A stretch of DNA of 46,389 bases, taken from positions 1 to 46,389 of the forward strand of contig PYJD01000048.1 of the NCBI GenBank assembly GCA_003635315.1, given 5' to 3'. The stretch is from Candidatus Poribacteria bacterium. GTDB taxonomy: Bacteria; Poribacteria; WGA-4E; WGA-3G. Of this stretch, positions 24,039-32,772 are shown one piece after another. Positions within the stretch are counted from its first letter, which is position 1; every line of letters begins with the position of its first letter. The position numbers and the translations under genes were made by a program. A model generated the notes under the pieces. The model did not search any database. It saw only the letters and a program-made list of their open reading frames with translations, and was not told where the DNA came from.

Positions 24039-27000
24039 TTAGAAACCCATCATTGCTCTAACAAACGTCGTATTACTGGTTGTATGTTGTAGCAAGATAG
24101 TAGTTCTACGATAACCAGCGAGAATTACAATATTGAAACCGAGCCATTCCCCTCTGTTGATGGCTTGGATTTCAAAAATACGAGTCCGAAGATCTGGACG
24201 GTAAAGAATCGGCACTGGCTCATCAGCAGGGAATTTCGTTAAATAGTTTGTAAAGTTTTTGTCTCGGTTGGTGAACTTTCTATATTGGAAGCCACCAAGA
24301 ATATTCATTCTCTGTGTAAACTGGTAATCAAGACGTACACCCAGAATATCTTCCCGACTTCTACGATTAAATCGCAAGTATTCAATCGGTTCGTCATCGG
24401 TGGGAACATAGAAACGGGAGTTCAAGGCAAGACCGATTTCATCTCCGCTTCTGTCAAATGCCCGATCCCAAATATACTTCACCATAGGTGTCAGAGTCAG
24501 ATCTTCACCTATTTTATTTATATATGGCAAATCACCAAGTGGGATTTCATATCTCGCTTTCAGGATCGTCTGCTGACTTCGAATGTTTCGTTCCGGATAA
24601 CGACGAGTCTTCCAGTTATCAGCATTGTAGATCAAACCTGTATCTTCGGCATCCAGAGCGTTTATACCATGATCGGGGTAGAACGGGTATTCCCGTTTCT
24701 GACCACTGGTACGCACTTGTTCTTCAGGTACCATGAAGTCTACGCGTTCATCTGGTTCATATAGATCTGCTGCAGCATCATACTCTACATCTAAGAAGAG
24801 TGCGTCTGCTTCATCCTGTTCATATTGCTTCTGCAGAACAACCAATAACTTAGCTTCTAACGTGAGGTTTGGTACAGCTGTATAGAGGAACTGGAGCGTT
24901 GTTGTGTTCACACGCGCATTGTAGTAATCCAGTTCATCAGCAATCTGAGTTGGTTCTAATTCACCCACACGTAATGTTATTGTGTAATCAGGGATATCGT
25001 CTCGAACTCTTACAAAACGATTCTGGAACAGAATAGTACCGAAATCAGGGATATCACGTTGGTAAGTTACATGTAAATATTTTGAGTCATTCTTTCGGCG
25101 ACTTGAAATTTCACTTTCGTTCAACCAACCAACTTGTAGAGATAAGTTATCCAGTAAATCGTATTCTGCCTTTAGATGGTACCCATCACGGTCAATCCCA
25201 TATTCATACTGGGGTTCAAAATCATCTTCAAGAGAATCAATTGTTCCATTGTTGTTAAGATCAATCAAATCCGTGAATACGGGTGGATCAGCCTCAAAAA
25301 TGAGAAAATCTTCTTGATAGTCTAAGATCCCGTTCTGATCTCTGTCATCAGCTCGAGGGAGTACACCATCAAAATCATCGTCATCGGGCCAATCGTCATC
25401 ATCATCATCATCTTCAACGAGAGCATAATTCTCTACATCCCACGGATCGCGTTCATTTGTAGACAACTGTGTCCGTGGAAGTGCATAGGGTTGATCCCGA
25501 TCAGTGTTTGAACCGAAGTTCAGATAGGTAGTCGTATAACCAGGGTCAATATGGTATAATACACCTTCTAAGTAGAGTTTTCCAAAACGTGATTTAAGCT
25601 GGACGAACCATGCGGATTCTCTACCCAACTGTCCATCACCGTCTTCATCTGTACCATCTCCACCTAACATGGCTTCAAACCTTTCACCTTCGGTTTCTGA
25701 ATAGGTAGGAATACCATTTGCGTCAACAGGTATGCCAGAGGCAGGATCAATAGAAATCCCTGTTGGTTCATCACCGTCTTCGGTAACAATGCTTTCGGTA
25801 AGTCGGCTAAATCCCATCTTATCTTTAGGAATTGTAGGAAACTGTTTGTATTTGCCGTTAATTGAATAGTGTGCTCTTACAAAGACATTTCCAACAGTTC
25901 CTTCAAGGTCTAAACCGTAGAGAACTGCTGCGCGTGCAGCACCATATTGGTAACTTATCTTGCGGGGTCTTCCTTCACCTTCCCAAGCACTGGGATTGTC
26001 AACCAGTTCAGATCTCCTTTCTGTGTAATCTGAAGATTGTCCATAGTTTCCAGGTGCTTCAATAATATCTCGATAAGGCATCTGAATGTGACCATCTTCG
26101 GTTTTAATCCATTCTTGAATTTCTGGATCAGATTCTGCCATATTGGCTTCACTAAACCCGATGATCTGAATATTGTAATCACCTGCGACAATCATATCGA
26201 ATACAACTGATTTTACCGTTCGAGGTTCAATATCATGTTGTTCAAAAATAAGATCATACTTCATCTTATTGAATCCATCAACGATTTTCCAGTCTCCATC
26301 AACAGAGTCTTTTAAGACATCAGTGCCATCAGTAACAGGAACAATCTCATCAACAAATACCTCAATTTCTTGTGTTTGTTGAGGTTCAAGGGCGGGTTCA
26401 TACCCTTCAGCAAGGTCCTCTGCACTTACATCTTCAAGTTCTTGTGTAACTACAGTGATTTTGATCATTTTGACAGCGGCACCGACTCCACCCTGTATGT
26501 TTTCACCATGTGAGGTTTCATCATAACCTTCAAAATCGGTGATACTGGCTACGTGGTTATCTTCAGGTGAGTCGTCTCTGAAGACAACAGAGATGCTTTC
26601 AGGTGGGGTATTTGCAACTGTACCCATTAATGGGTTTTCCACCCGTTCTGGATGTTCTTTGTGAAGATTCACATAAGTAAACCCTACACGGAATATGTCG
26701 CCCAATAGACCTTGTCCCCTGAAACCAACTAATCGGGCATTTTCAAGATGACGGACGCCGGCATCTTCGTTTAACCCATTACGACGGCCAAGTACCGGGG
26801 CAAGGTTTGCAGCACCTTCAGTAATTTGAACAGGGTTAGAAATCCGTGAGTTTATAAGTGTAAATAGATGCCGTTCTTGAGCGAATGAGATATCCCATCG
26901 AAATCCATCAAATTCTGTTTTGTAAAGTATATATCGATTAGGGAATAGGGTAGATGGTTTAAGCCGCATATGGTCACCAATTGCAAACTCGTTATATCTA

Positions 27001-27353
27001 CCACGGTAGGCATCTTCTGTCAAGATAGTTCGGTCTAACTGAGCAGAGAATTTTTCACTATCCAACTGACCTGTCCAACCGACGACCAATTCACCATGTT
27101 GGTTGAACTCTTTACGTTCACGGTAATTGTAAACTTCACTACCTTCCAGAAGTTCTTTACCAAAAAGGTCATAGAAGAACTGCGGTTCTTCTTCCAATTG
27201 GAATCGGTCTGAGAATTTCGAGTCACCCTCAATGGTAGGCAAGAGTGGCTCTTGCGGTCCTAGGCTTTGAGCGCCACAACCGTAAAGCACAATCCCACTT
27301 AGGATGCAAGACGCTACAAGCAAAACATTAACTAATCGTTTTAACTTGTTCAT
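24039..27353 (-). CDS. Large predicted outer-membrane protein with acidic Ca-binding-like loops
   Basis: 1104 residues; ATG 27353 with AAGGAGG upstream. Signal region ends IVLYGC at about residue 26, which fits a lipobox, so it may be lipid-modified. The second half has many alternating aromatic/polar strands (LKAEYDLLDNLSLQVGWL, LQFLYTAVPNLTLEAKLLVVL, RFNRRSREDILGVRLDYQF) and ends in a terminal Phe (RAMMGF), both typical of beta-barrels. Three acidic loops look like EF-hand-type Ca sites: DGTDEDGDGQLG, DDRDQNGILDYQED and DLNNNGTIDSLEDD, next to a run of seven Asp. I recognise no named family. Transport or adhesion is possible; the nearby ExbB/ExbD genes would suit an energised function. Confidence 0.8.
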   Translation of the reverse strand: MNKLKRLVNVLLVASCILSGIVLYGCGAQSLGPQEPLLPTIEGDSKFSDRFQLEEEPQFFYDLFGKELLEGSEVYNYRERKEFNQHGELVVGWTGQLDSEKFSAQLDRTILTEDAYRGRYNEFAIGDHMRLKPSTLFPNRYILYKTEFDGFRWDISFAQERHLFTLINSRISNPVQITEGAANLAPVLGRRNGLNEDAGVRHLENARLVGFRGQGLLGDIFRVGFTYVNLHKEHPERVENPLMGTVANTPPESISVVFRDDSPEDNHVASITDFEGYDETSHGENIQGGVGAAVKMIKITVVTQELEDVSAEDLAEGYEPALEPQQTQEIEVFVDEIVPVTDGTDVLKDSVDGDWKIVDGFNKMKYDLIFEQHDIEPRTVKSVVFDMIVAGDYNIQIIGFSEANMAESDPEIQEWIKTEDGHIQMPYRDIIEAPGNYGQSSDYTERRSELVDNPSAWEGEGRPRKISYQYGAARAAVLYGLDLEGTVGNVFVRAHYSINGKYKQFPTIPKDKMGFSRLTESIVTEDGDEPTGISIDPASGIPVDANGIPTYSETEGERFEAMLGGDGTDEDGDGQLGRESAWFVQLKSRFGKLYLEGVLYHIDPGYTTTYLNFGSNTDRDQPYALPRTQLSTNERDPWDVENYALVEDDDDDDDWPDDDDFDGVLPRADDRDQNGILDYQEDFLIFEADPPVFTDLIDLNNNGTIDSLEDDFEPQYEYGIDRDGYHLKAEYDLLDNLSLQVGWLNESEISSRRKNDSKYLHVTYQRDIPDFGTILFQNRFVRVRDDIPDYTITLRVGELEPTQIADELDYYNARVNTTTLQFLYTAVPNLTLEAKLLVVLQKQYEQDEADALFLDVEYDAAADLYEPDERVDFMVPEEQVRTSGQKREYPFYPDHGINALDAEDTGLIYNADNWKTRRYPERNIRSQQTILKARYEIPLGDLPYINKIGEDLTLTPMVKYIWDRAFDRSGDEIGLALNSRFYVPTDDEPIEYLRFNRRSREDILGVRLDYQFTQRMNILGGFQYRKFTNRDKNFTNYLTKFPADEPVPILYRPDLRTRIFEIQAINRGEWLGFNIVILAGYRRTTILLQHTTSNTTFVRAMMGF

Positions 27354-27646
27354 TAGTTTGGTATTCCTCCTTAGGAAATATTATGTTCGGATATTAAACA
27401 TACTCGACTTAACTAACAAATGCTAAGACTGATGTCAAGGCACCGAAAACCTTATAATTTGATTGAATCTATGAAGCCCTTAGATAGTAATGACTGTATC
27501 CGTTTTGTTCGTTGTAAATTATATGAGTGAATTGCGTAGAATCACAATTCAACATTATTCACCAATTACTATATAGATATATTGACGCTGTTGAATATGA
27601 ACTTTACATACTAACGAAACACTTGCATACTACTGATTTAGTGCTT

Positions 27647-27675
27647 AGCATAGCAAATGTGTAACTTTTTGTCAA
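27647..27675 (-). promoter_or_regulatory. Sigma-70 promoter for the large outer-membrane gene
   Basis: Minus strand TTGACA (27675-27670), 17-base spacer, TATGCT (27652-27647), with TG one base ahead of the -10 box (extended form). It leaves a leader of about 285 bases before ATG 27353. Confidence 0.75.
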
Positions 27676-27687
27676 GTCTTGACAAAG
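27666..27687. promoter_or_regulatory. Palindromic operator candidate over the -35 box
   Basis: TTTGTCAAG, one T, CTTGACAAA: a perfect inverted repeat with 9-base arms covering the -35 box of the outer-membrane gene's promoter. This is a typical size and position for a dimeric repressor site. Confidence 0.45.
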
Positions 27688-27948
27688 ATTGTCTTATTGA
27701 TAATTTGATGAGTACTGTATAAGAATCCTTTCTAATTAATTATAGTATGAAATCTGAGTTCCTTTCCTATACAAAAGATTTTAATAACAAAGTGTTAAAG
27801 TCATACAATTGTATAACAACAGCTTTTTTTGTATGTGTTAATTAAAATTAAATGTAAGCATATCACAATTATATTTTCTATTCAACAGAAAAATTGTTAT
27901 AAATCTGTGAATTAAATTGGGGAGTTAAAGATGAGAAAATCTGAAGAT

Positions 27949-29355
27949 TCAACTATTAAGACTTTCTGATGGTGTCTTGAAATATTCAAATAACAAAGCA
28001 AGAGTAATTCCAAAACACAAACCTACAATTCCCGCAAGAATCAAAATCAATTTGAACTGTGGACTTACGGATATTTTTCTGGGAACTGCAACATCAATGA
28101 TTTGAATGCCACCTTTTTGAAAGGCAGCGTTATCTGATTCTGCACCAACAATTTCAGATTCAAGATAACGTTTTTCGATTTCTGTAAGGAGGGTACCAGA
28201 AAGTTCTATCTTAGTACGGAGCCGTTCAAATACATGCTGATTTTCTGGTATTTGGGCAAGTAATAATTCTAACTCGTTCTTGACATCCGTTAATTCTTTA
28301 CTAATCTGTTTAGTTGTGTTTTCAAGATTCTTAATCAATGGAGGTAATTCTATAAGTTGATTCTCTATATACGTGTAATGGGGAGAAGTACCAATTGTTG
28401 TACTGGATGACAATTGTTCTGTATCATCAATTTCAGTATTGAGTTTTTCTATCTGAGCGTCAAGACCGGCAAGATCATAACTACTTTTCCCGGTTTTTTC
28501 AACATCACCTATACGTTGGGATTCCAATTCAATTAATTTCTCTTTTTGATATAACCATAACGGATTATTGGATTGTGTTGCTGTTATTTGCGTCAGTTTC
28601 TCAAGGTCAGTGTGTTTAGCTTTTAAATGGGAATACCGACCACGTGCAGCATGAAGGTTCTGTTCAGATACACCATGTCGTTCTTGTAAGTTACGATGTT
28701 GTTCTAATAAACTTGCTAATCTGGGATACCAAGTCTCTGGACTACCGTTTTCACGCACAAATGTTAGTGAATCTTCAATGAGTTGTGTTATTTCCTTTTC
28801 AACCTCTTGTCTTTTACGCCTAAGGAAATTCTGATGTTTTGCCAGTCTATCTTTCTCAATTTCACTCCTCATATCCTGCATGTCTCGTGCCAACTGATTG
28901 ACTAAAAGTGCAGCATTTCGTTCACCACCCTGAGCCTCCCTTAATTCAATGGATAACTCAATATAGTCTGCTTCAGGATTAATTTGTGCCTTAATATGCC
29001 GTTTCAGATATCCAATACTTGGTAGGTGATGTACCCCTTCCTGTCCGCTATCTTCAAGCTTTTCAATTGCTGCATTTAGCATTGACTCTGTGGAAAACCG
29101 ACGACTGATTGTTGCCATTTCTCTGGTATCGACGCCGCCGGAAAGAACTGTTTGAAATAAATTACCAGAGGAAATAGGGGAGGTAGATTGTTTTTGGATG
29201 AGTTGCATCAAGGTAGATGCAGAATAGGTTTTAGGCAACCGGAGCGCAATTATAAGAGCAATTCCTAATACTAATATTGTACTAAGGCAGATTAGAAAAT
29301 CATACTTCCGTAAAAATTGCAGGTAGGTTTGTAGCGGTTCCTCTTTCTGAGGCAT
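27949..29355 (-). CDS. Wzz/GumC-like polysaccharide chain-length or export protein
   Basis: 468 residues. Membrane segments at about 21-40 (ICLSTILVLGIALIIAL) and 438-460 (LILILAGIVGLCFGITLAL) enclose a long periplasmic helical region with coiled-coil (about 160-400, NFLRRKRQEVEKEITQLIE and later EIEKRYLES). The N-terminal periplasmic part, TYSASTLMQLI, and the pre-membrane motif VAVPRKISVSPQFKLIL match Wzz/GumC polysaccharide co-polymerases, which set chain length or aid export. It lacks the C-terminal tyrosine kinase of Wzc. Third gene of a probable operon after a DUF5683-like protein and a lipoprotein. No glycosyltransferases or polymerase nearby. Confidence 0.87.
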   Translation of the reverse strand: MPQKEEPLQTYLQFLRKYDFLICLSTILVLGIALIIALRLPKTYSASTLMQLIQKQSTSPISSGNLFQTVLSGGVDTREMATISRRFSTESMLNAAIEKLEDSGQEGVHHLPSIGYLKRHIKAQINPEADYIELSIELREAQGGERNAALLVNQLARDMQDMRSEIEKDRLAKHQNFLRRKRQEVEKEITQLIEDSLTFVRENGSPETWYPRLASLLEQHRNLQERHGVSEQNLHAARGRYSHLKAKHTDLEKLTQITATQSNNPLWLYQKEKLIELESQRIGDVEKTGKSSYDLAGLDAQIEKLNTEIDDTEQLSSSTTIGTSPHYTYIENQLIELPPLIKNLENTTKQISKELTDVKNELELLLAQIPENQHVFERLRTKIELSGTLLTEIEKRYLESEIVGAESDNAAFQKGGIQIIDVAVPRKISVSPQFKLILILAGIVGLCFGITLALLFEYFKTPSESLNS

Positions 29356-29410
29356 AGATAATCATTTCCCTTCTCTATGGGAAAGCTACTCCATTCTTTC
29401 TATATGTTGG

Positions 29411-29971
29411 CTATAGATTATTTGCTATGCGAATTTCCTCATCGTTGAAGGCTTCGTCATGCCATTCCGTAATACGCCATTCTTCATTTCGTTTCTGAAA
29501 AATAAATAGGTTATCACCTTCAGCAAACCATCCTGTAAATCCCCCTTCAAGCGATTCACCGTCTGCAACAAATCCTTGAATACGATAATGATTTCGAACT
29601 TCTGCTTCATCCCCTTCTTTATTCATTTGTACTTCAGGTGGTTTCGAAAGTTCTATTTCAATATCCTGGAAGCGGCTAAATACTCGAACTGCTGAATCAC
29701 GTTCGTCTCTTATATCGTCAAAGATAAGATCGTCGGTTTTATCCCCATCTGTCCCCATGTCAGATACATAGCGAAACCCTTGCGCCCAATAGGTGTTCAT
29801 ATACATCTCTACATCTTCTGTTTCATATCCTTCGCGCCATCTCTTTAAAACACCGTTTATTTCTAATAAATCCTCAGGTAGTGCAGCATTAAACTTGTCT
29901 ACATCTCCACAACCAGAGAAACAGAATAGTAAAATAAACAGACCACTAATTTTTGCAAATTCCCTTATCAT
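29411..29971 (-). CDS. Lipoprotein with probable SnoaL/NTF2-like fold
   Basis: 186 residues. Signal with lipobox FSGC (Cys near residue 21), so lipid-anchored. The mature part has a helix with LKRWREGYETEDVEMYMNTYW (about 42-62), then FRYVSDMGTDGDKT, strands IEIELSKPPEVQMN and EVRNHYRIQGF, and a closing strand NEEWRITEWHDEAF. This is the pattern of NTF2-like domains (a Trp/Tyr-lined pocket, often a stress or binding role). Lies 19 bases after the DUF5683-like gene and 55 bases before the chain-length gene. Confidence 0.75.
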   Translation of the reverse strand: MIREFAKISGLFILLFCFSGCGDVDKFNAALPEDLLEINGVLKRWREGYETEDVEMYMNTYWAQGFRYVSDMGTDGDKTDDLIFDDIRDERDSAVRVFSRFQDIEIELSKPPEVQMNKEGDEAEVRNHYRIQGFVADGESLEGGFTGWFAEGDNLFIFQKRNEEWRITEWHDEAFNDEEIRIANNL

Positions 29972-29990
29972 GATTAATATCGCTCCGAAA

Positions 29991-30545
29991 TTAAAAGGTT
30001 GTAACGTAACCTAAATACATACGAGAAGGAGTAATTCCTACTTGTAACCCCAATTTCTCAATTTGTTGTGCATCCTCTTTTATTGATTGAATTTGTGAGT
30101 TGGCATTATAGAAGTTTGAGCTAACATAGGAGTCAATGATGCTATAAACCCAAAAACCAATTCCTGAATAGATAAAGAACATCTGGAGTTTATACTTTTG
30201 ATTGGCAGCGTCATAACTTTCTAAAACAGAAAATGAATCGTCAGGTTCATTGCTTGCAGTGAGTACATAGTTATCATAATGCGATGAAAAGGATTGATTG
30301 GCAAGATAGGCACCAACTACTGAACTAACAATTCCAATTTGTACCAAACCACCCCGAAAATAGTTTCGACAGTGATATTGTCCCCACCCCGGAATTACTG
30401 CGGATCGTACCATCGTACCAATCGGAGATACCAGTCTTATCGGTTTGTCTGGTTCATTCAATGCTTGATCTACGTTAACTTCATTCGCGAAACTAAACTG
30501 CATGCTCAATAGAAAAATTAAGATAATAATTAATAAATAACGCAT
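29991..30545 (-). CDS. DUF5683-like small membrane protein
   Basis: 184 residues from ATG 30545, which gives a normal signal peptide (MRYLLIIILIFLLSMQFSFA). An ATG at 30584 would add 13 residues; neither start has a clear ribosome site. The core IGTMVRSAVIPGWGQYHCRN then GGLVQIGIVSSVVGAYLA matches the DUF5683 layout: the SAVIPGWGQ loop followed by a membrane helix. A second hydrophobic segment is MFFIYSGIGFWVYSIID (about 120-136). Function of the family is unknown to me. First gene of the operon leading to the lipoprotein and chain-length gene. Confidence 0.75.
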   Translation of the reverse strand: MRYLLIIILIFLLSMQFSFANEVNVDQALNEPDKPIRLVSPIGTMVRSAVIPGWGQYHCRNYFRGGLVQIGIVSSVVGAYLANQSFSSHYDNYVLTASNEPDDSFSVLESYDAANQKYKLQMFFIYSGIGFWVYSIIDSYVSSNFYNANSQIQSIKEDAQQIEKLGLQVGITPSRMYLGYVTTF

Positions 30546-30657
30546 ATATCGTATCGGGTTAGAATAGATCTCGTATCTAATCATTCAACTTCAAATAGTG
30601 AAAAATGATTGTTTAATATATTTAGGTATGTGTAAATATGGTTATACTATTGTTAAC

Positions 30658-30688
30658 GATGCCTCACACAAAAGTTGCGCGAGGCATC
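30658..30688 (-). terminator. Hairpin after the Tyr/Ser-rich secreted protein
   Basis: GATGCCTC (30658-30665) pairs perfectly with GAGGCATC (30681-30688), with a 15-base loop, 35 bases past the stop at 30724. There is no strong T-run beyond it on the minus strand. Confidence 0.5.
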
Positions 30689-30723
30689 TGTATTATACAA
30701 ATTCGATTAATGTTGAAACGAAT

Positions 30724-32283
30724 TTAGCGTCTTCGTCTTGTACGTTCCGTTGTCTTACTTCGACTCGTCTTGTCATCGTCATCATCGTCACTTGCAGAAC
30801 TACTTGAACTTGATGAAGAACGAGTGGTTGTAGTTGGTCTGGTCCGTGAACTTGATGATGAGACCCGTGATGATCTTTGTGAAGTTCTTGTCTGTGTCGT
30901 ACTTGGTCGTGTAACAGACGAAGTACGTTCTGTTCGTGAACTACCACTACGAAGTTGCGAACGTGATGAAGAGTTGGTTCGAGTTGAAGAAGATACCGAC
31001 CTTCTATATGGTTGCGACGACGTCCTGTTAGTTATAGTATTACTTCTATTCGTACTTGAACTTACTCGTGAATTCAACAAGGTTCGTTGTCTACTATAGT
31101 TAGAAGCCTGAGTAGACCGAGAACGGCTACTGTAAGTACGAACGGCATTATTATATCGTGACCCAGATGAAGTCGCAGCTGTCCTTTTCCTTTGAGAAAT
31201 CATAGAAGATCTCGCAACCCGTTCTGTGGGGGCAGGTGCTTGTTTGCGATGGTTATCTATGACAACACGGACATTATTCTGAATTTGAGTGCGGTCTGAA
31301 GTACGAGGAGACACAGCCAAGCGACTTCGAGAATACTGTTTCCGAGTTGCTTCATGTTTTGCACTCCACCTATTTAACTGAGTCCGTTTGGTGTAAACAG
31401 GTACTGTTCTACCATAGCCTGCATAGTATGGAGAATGATAATACGAATAACGTGTAGGATAGTAGGTACGGTACCGACCTAAGTAGCCGCCATAATATGA
31501 ACGGATTGACAGATAATTATGATCGTAAACCGGATAACTCCAGCACCGGTATGTATTATAACCTGATGAATAAAATACCGGTCCATCATAAAAATAGAGG
31601 TAGGTATATCTATGCCATGGACGCCATCTATAAGAAGGTGTATAATGCTGAATTACGCGAACTTTTGGTGCTCTACGATATGAAGAAACTTCGATATATT
31701 CAATATCCAGTTGTTCTCCACCTTCAGCAACCACATGAAGTTCCATCCAACCATTATCTACGTGTCCAGCCACAGGAATCTTAATAGATTCAGATCGGTT
31801 TTTTGCACGAAGTAAGAAAGTGTCGCCGTATCTTGTTTCAGCGGCGTTCGGGTCATTATAACCTCTACGCGTTGTTTCTCTTTTAATATTACGGATCCAG
31901 ACACGACCTGCAATGGGTTCATAGTAATCGTCAATTTCAAGTTTATTAGGTTCACCTTTATAACGAATCAAAACTTCAATGGACTGTGCCCCACGTGGAA
32001 TTTCAAATAGATATACACCACTTGCTATAGCAAATTCGTAATTTTCAACATCTTGTGGTGTATTTGCCCAAGCGGTAAGTCGCATCCCATCTTCAAATAT
32101 TGGACTTGATGTTATTGTCGCATTGCCTCGTTCAATCCATTCATCAACATCATTTGCCACCCTATGTTCACGGCTCAAGCGGTCCGCGTAATAACCGTAA
32201 TCGGCATAACTCACTGCTGCCAAAGTTCCAAATAGCAAGCAAATGAGAAGCCCCGTAATCGTATAAGTAAAAATGCGGTTCAT
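30724..32283 (-). CDS. Secreted protein with Tyr-rich middle and Ser/Thr/Arg-rich tail
   Basis: 519 residues. ATG 32283 is chosen because GGAGG lies nine bases upstream; a longer reading would begin within that site. Signal peptide 1-28 (ITGLLICLLFGTLAAVSYA). Residues about 45-215 look like a beta-sandwich binding domain (IEVLIRYKGEPNKLEIDDYY, GHVDNGWMELHVVAEGG). About 220-310 are strongly Tyr/Arg/Trp-rich (RPWHRYTYLYFYDGPVFY, YYHSPYYAGYG). From about 330 to the end the protein is low-complexity Ser, Thr and Arg with a run of eight Ser, then six Asp, then RRRR. No catalytic motif. A wall, matrix or adhesive function is plausible. No homologue recognised. Confidence 0.8.
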   Translation of the reverse strand: MNRIFTYTITGLLICLLFGTLAAVSYADYGYYADRLSREHRVANDVDEWIERGNATITSSPIFEDGMRLTAWANTPQDVENYEFAIASGVYLFEIPRGAQSIEVLIRYKGEPNKLEIDDYYEPIAGRVWIRNIKRETTRRGYNDPNAAETRYGDTFLLRAKNRSESIKIPVAGHVDNGWMELHVVAEGGEQLDIEYIEVSSYRRAPKVRVIQHYTPSYRWRPWHRYTYLYFYDGPVFYSSGYNTYRCWSYPVYDHNYLSIRSYYGGYLGRYRTYYPTRYSYYHSPYYAGYGRTVPVYTKRTQLNRWSAKHEATRKQYSRSRLAVSPRTSDRTQIQNNVRVVIDNHRKQAPAPTERVARSSMISQRKRTAATSSGSRYNNAVRTYSSRSRSTQASNYSRQRTLLNSRVSSSTNRSNTITNRTSSQPYRRSVSSSTRTNSSSRSQLRSGSSRTERTSSVTRPSTTQTRTSQRSSRVSSSSSRTRPTTTTRSSSSSSSSASDDDDDDKTSRSKTTERTRRRR

Positions 32284-32463
32284 CCTGCGTTCCTCCATAT
32301 ATTAACTCGTAACAAGCACTGCTACTTCTCTTTTGGAAAAGTAGGTATTTATTAACTATCTTGTTTTTACTAAATAAATATTAGTCCTATCTTCTAACGT
32401 CCTTACCACAAATGAGATGAACAATTGTCTTTTTATTGTAATTATCAACCTAACATGTGAAAC

Positions 32464-32492
32464 ATTATACAATTACTTATAACAATTGTCAA
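32464..32492 (-). promoter_or_regulatory. Perfect sigma-70 promoter for the Tyr/Ser-rich secreted protein
   Basis: Minus strand TTGACA (32492-32487), 17-base spacer, TATAAT (32469-32464), both hexamers exact. It lies directly beside repeat copy 1, which would be at about -40 and upstream. Confidence 0.85.
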
Positions 32493-32496
32493 GGGT

Positions 32497-32588
32497 TTAA
32501 ATATACACAGCTATTCAGTTCATACGGGTTATGCATACTTAGATGTATAACACATTACTTTTCTTCAATTAATATTTTAAATGTACCG
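32497..32588 (+). repeat. 92-base direct repeat, copy 1
   Basis: Starts TTAAATATACACA, contains an identical 32-base core (32526-32557) that holds a 9-pair stem-loop (GTTATGCAT with ATGTATAAC, one G-T pair, 6-base loop), and ends with an identical 22-base AT-rich segment. It adjoins the promoter at 32464-32492. Confidence 0.85.
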
Positions 32589-32619
32589 ATTGACTGCTAT
32601 GTCAATATAAAGATTAGAA

Positions 32620-32711
32620 TTAAATATACACACTCATTGAACTTAGTTGGGTTATGCATACTTAGATGTATAACACATTAATCTTCTTCAATTAATATTT
32701 TAAATTTGCCG
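32620..32711 (+). repeat. 92-base direct repeat, copy 2
   Basis: Begins 123 bases after copy 1 and shares with it both ends, the 32-base core (32649-32680) and the AT-rich segment. Differences are concentrated between the first 13 bases and the core. It lies 62 bases past the stop of the flavoprotein gene. Confidence 0.85.
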
Positions 32712-32772
32712 TTCTACTATGATATCGATATTTGGAATGGAAATTTGAGTTTTTCCAAATAGTAGTTGGATC

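Larger units (their letters stand above)
27354..27948. other. AT-rich intergenic stretch with the promoter of the outer-membrane gene
   Basis: 595 bases. It contains the promoter at 27647-27675 and an overlapping 19-base palindrome. The remainder is AT-rich and holds no frame with a ribosome site. The chain-length gene ends at 27949 on the same strand. Confidence 0.6.
32284..32772. other. Intergenic stretch with a consensus promoter and a duplicated 92-base element
   Basis: 489 bases between the microcompartment flavoprotein gene and the secreted-protein gene, both on the minus strand. It holds the promoter at 32464-32492, a leader of about 175 bases, and two copies of a 92-base repeat (32497 and 32620). 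No frame in it has a ribosome site. Confidence 0.65.

Noticed and set aside
27679..27706. Plus-strand promoter from the second half of the palindrome
   Set aside because: TTGACA with a 16-base spacer to TAATTT is weak and no plus-strand gene follows.
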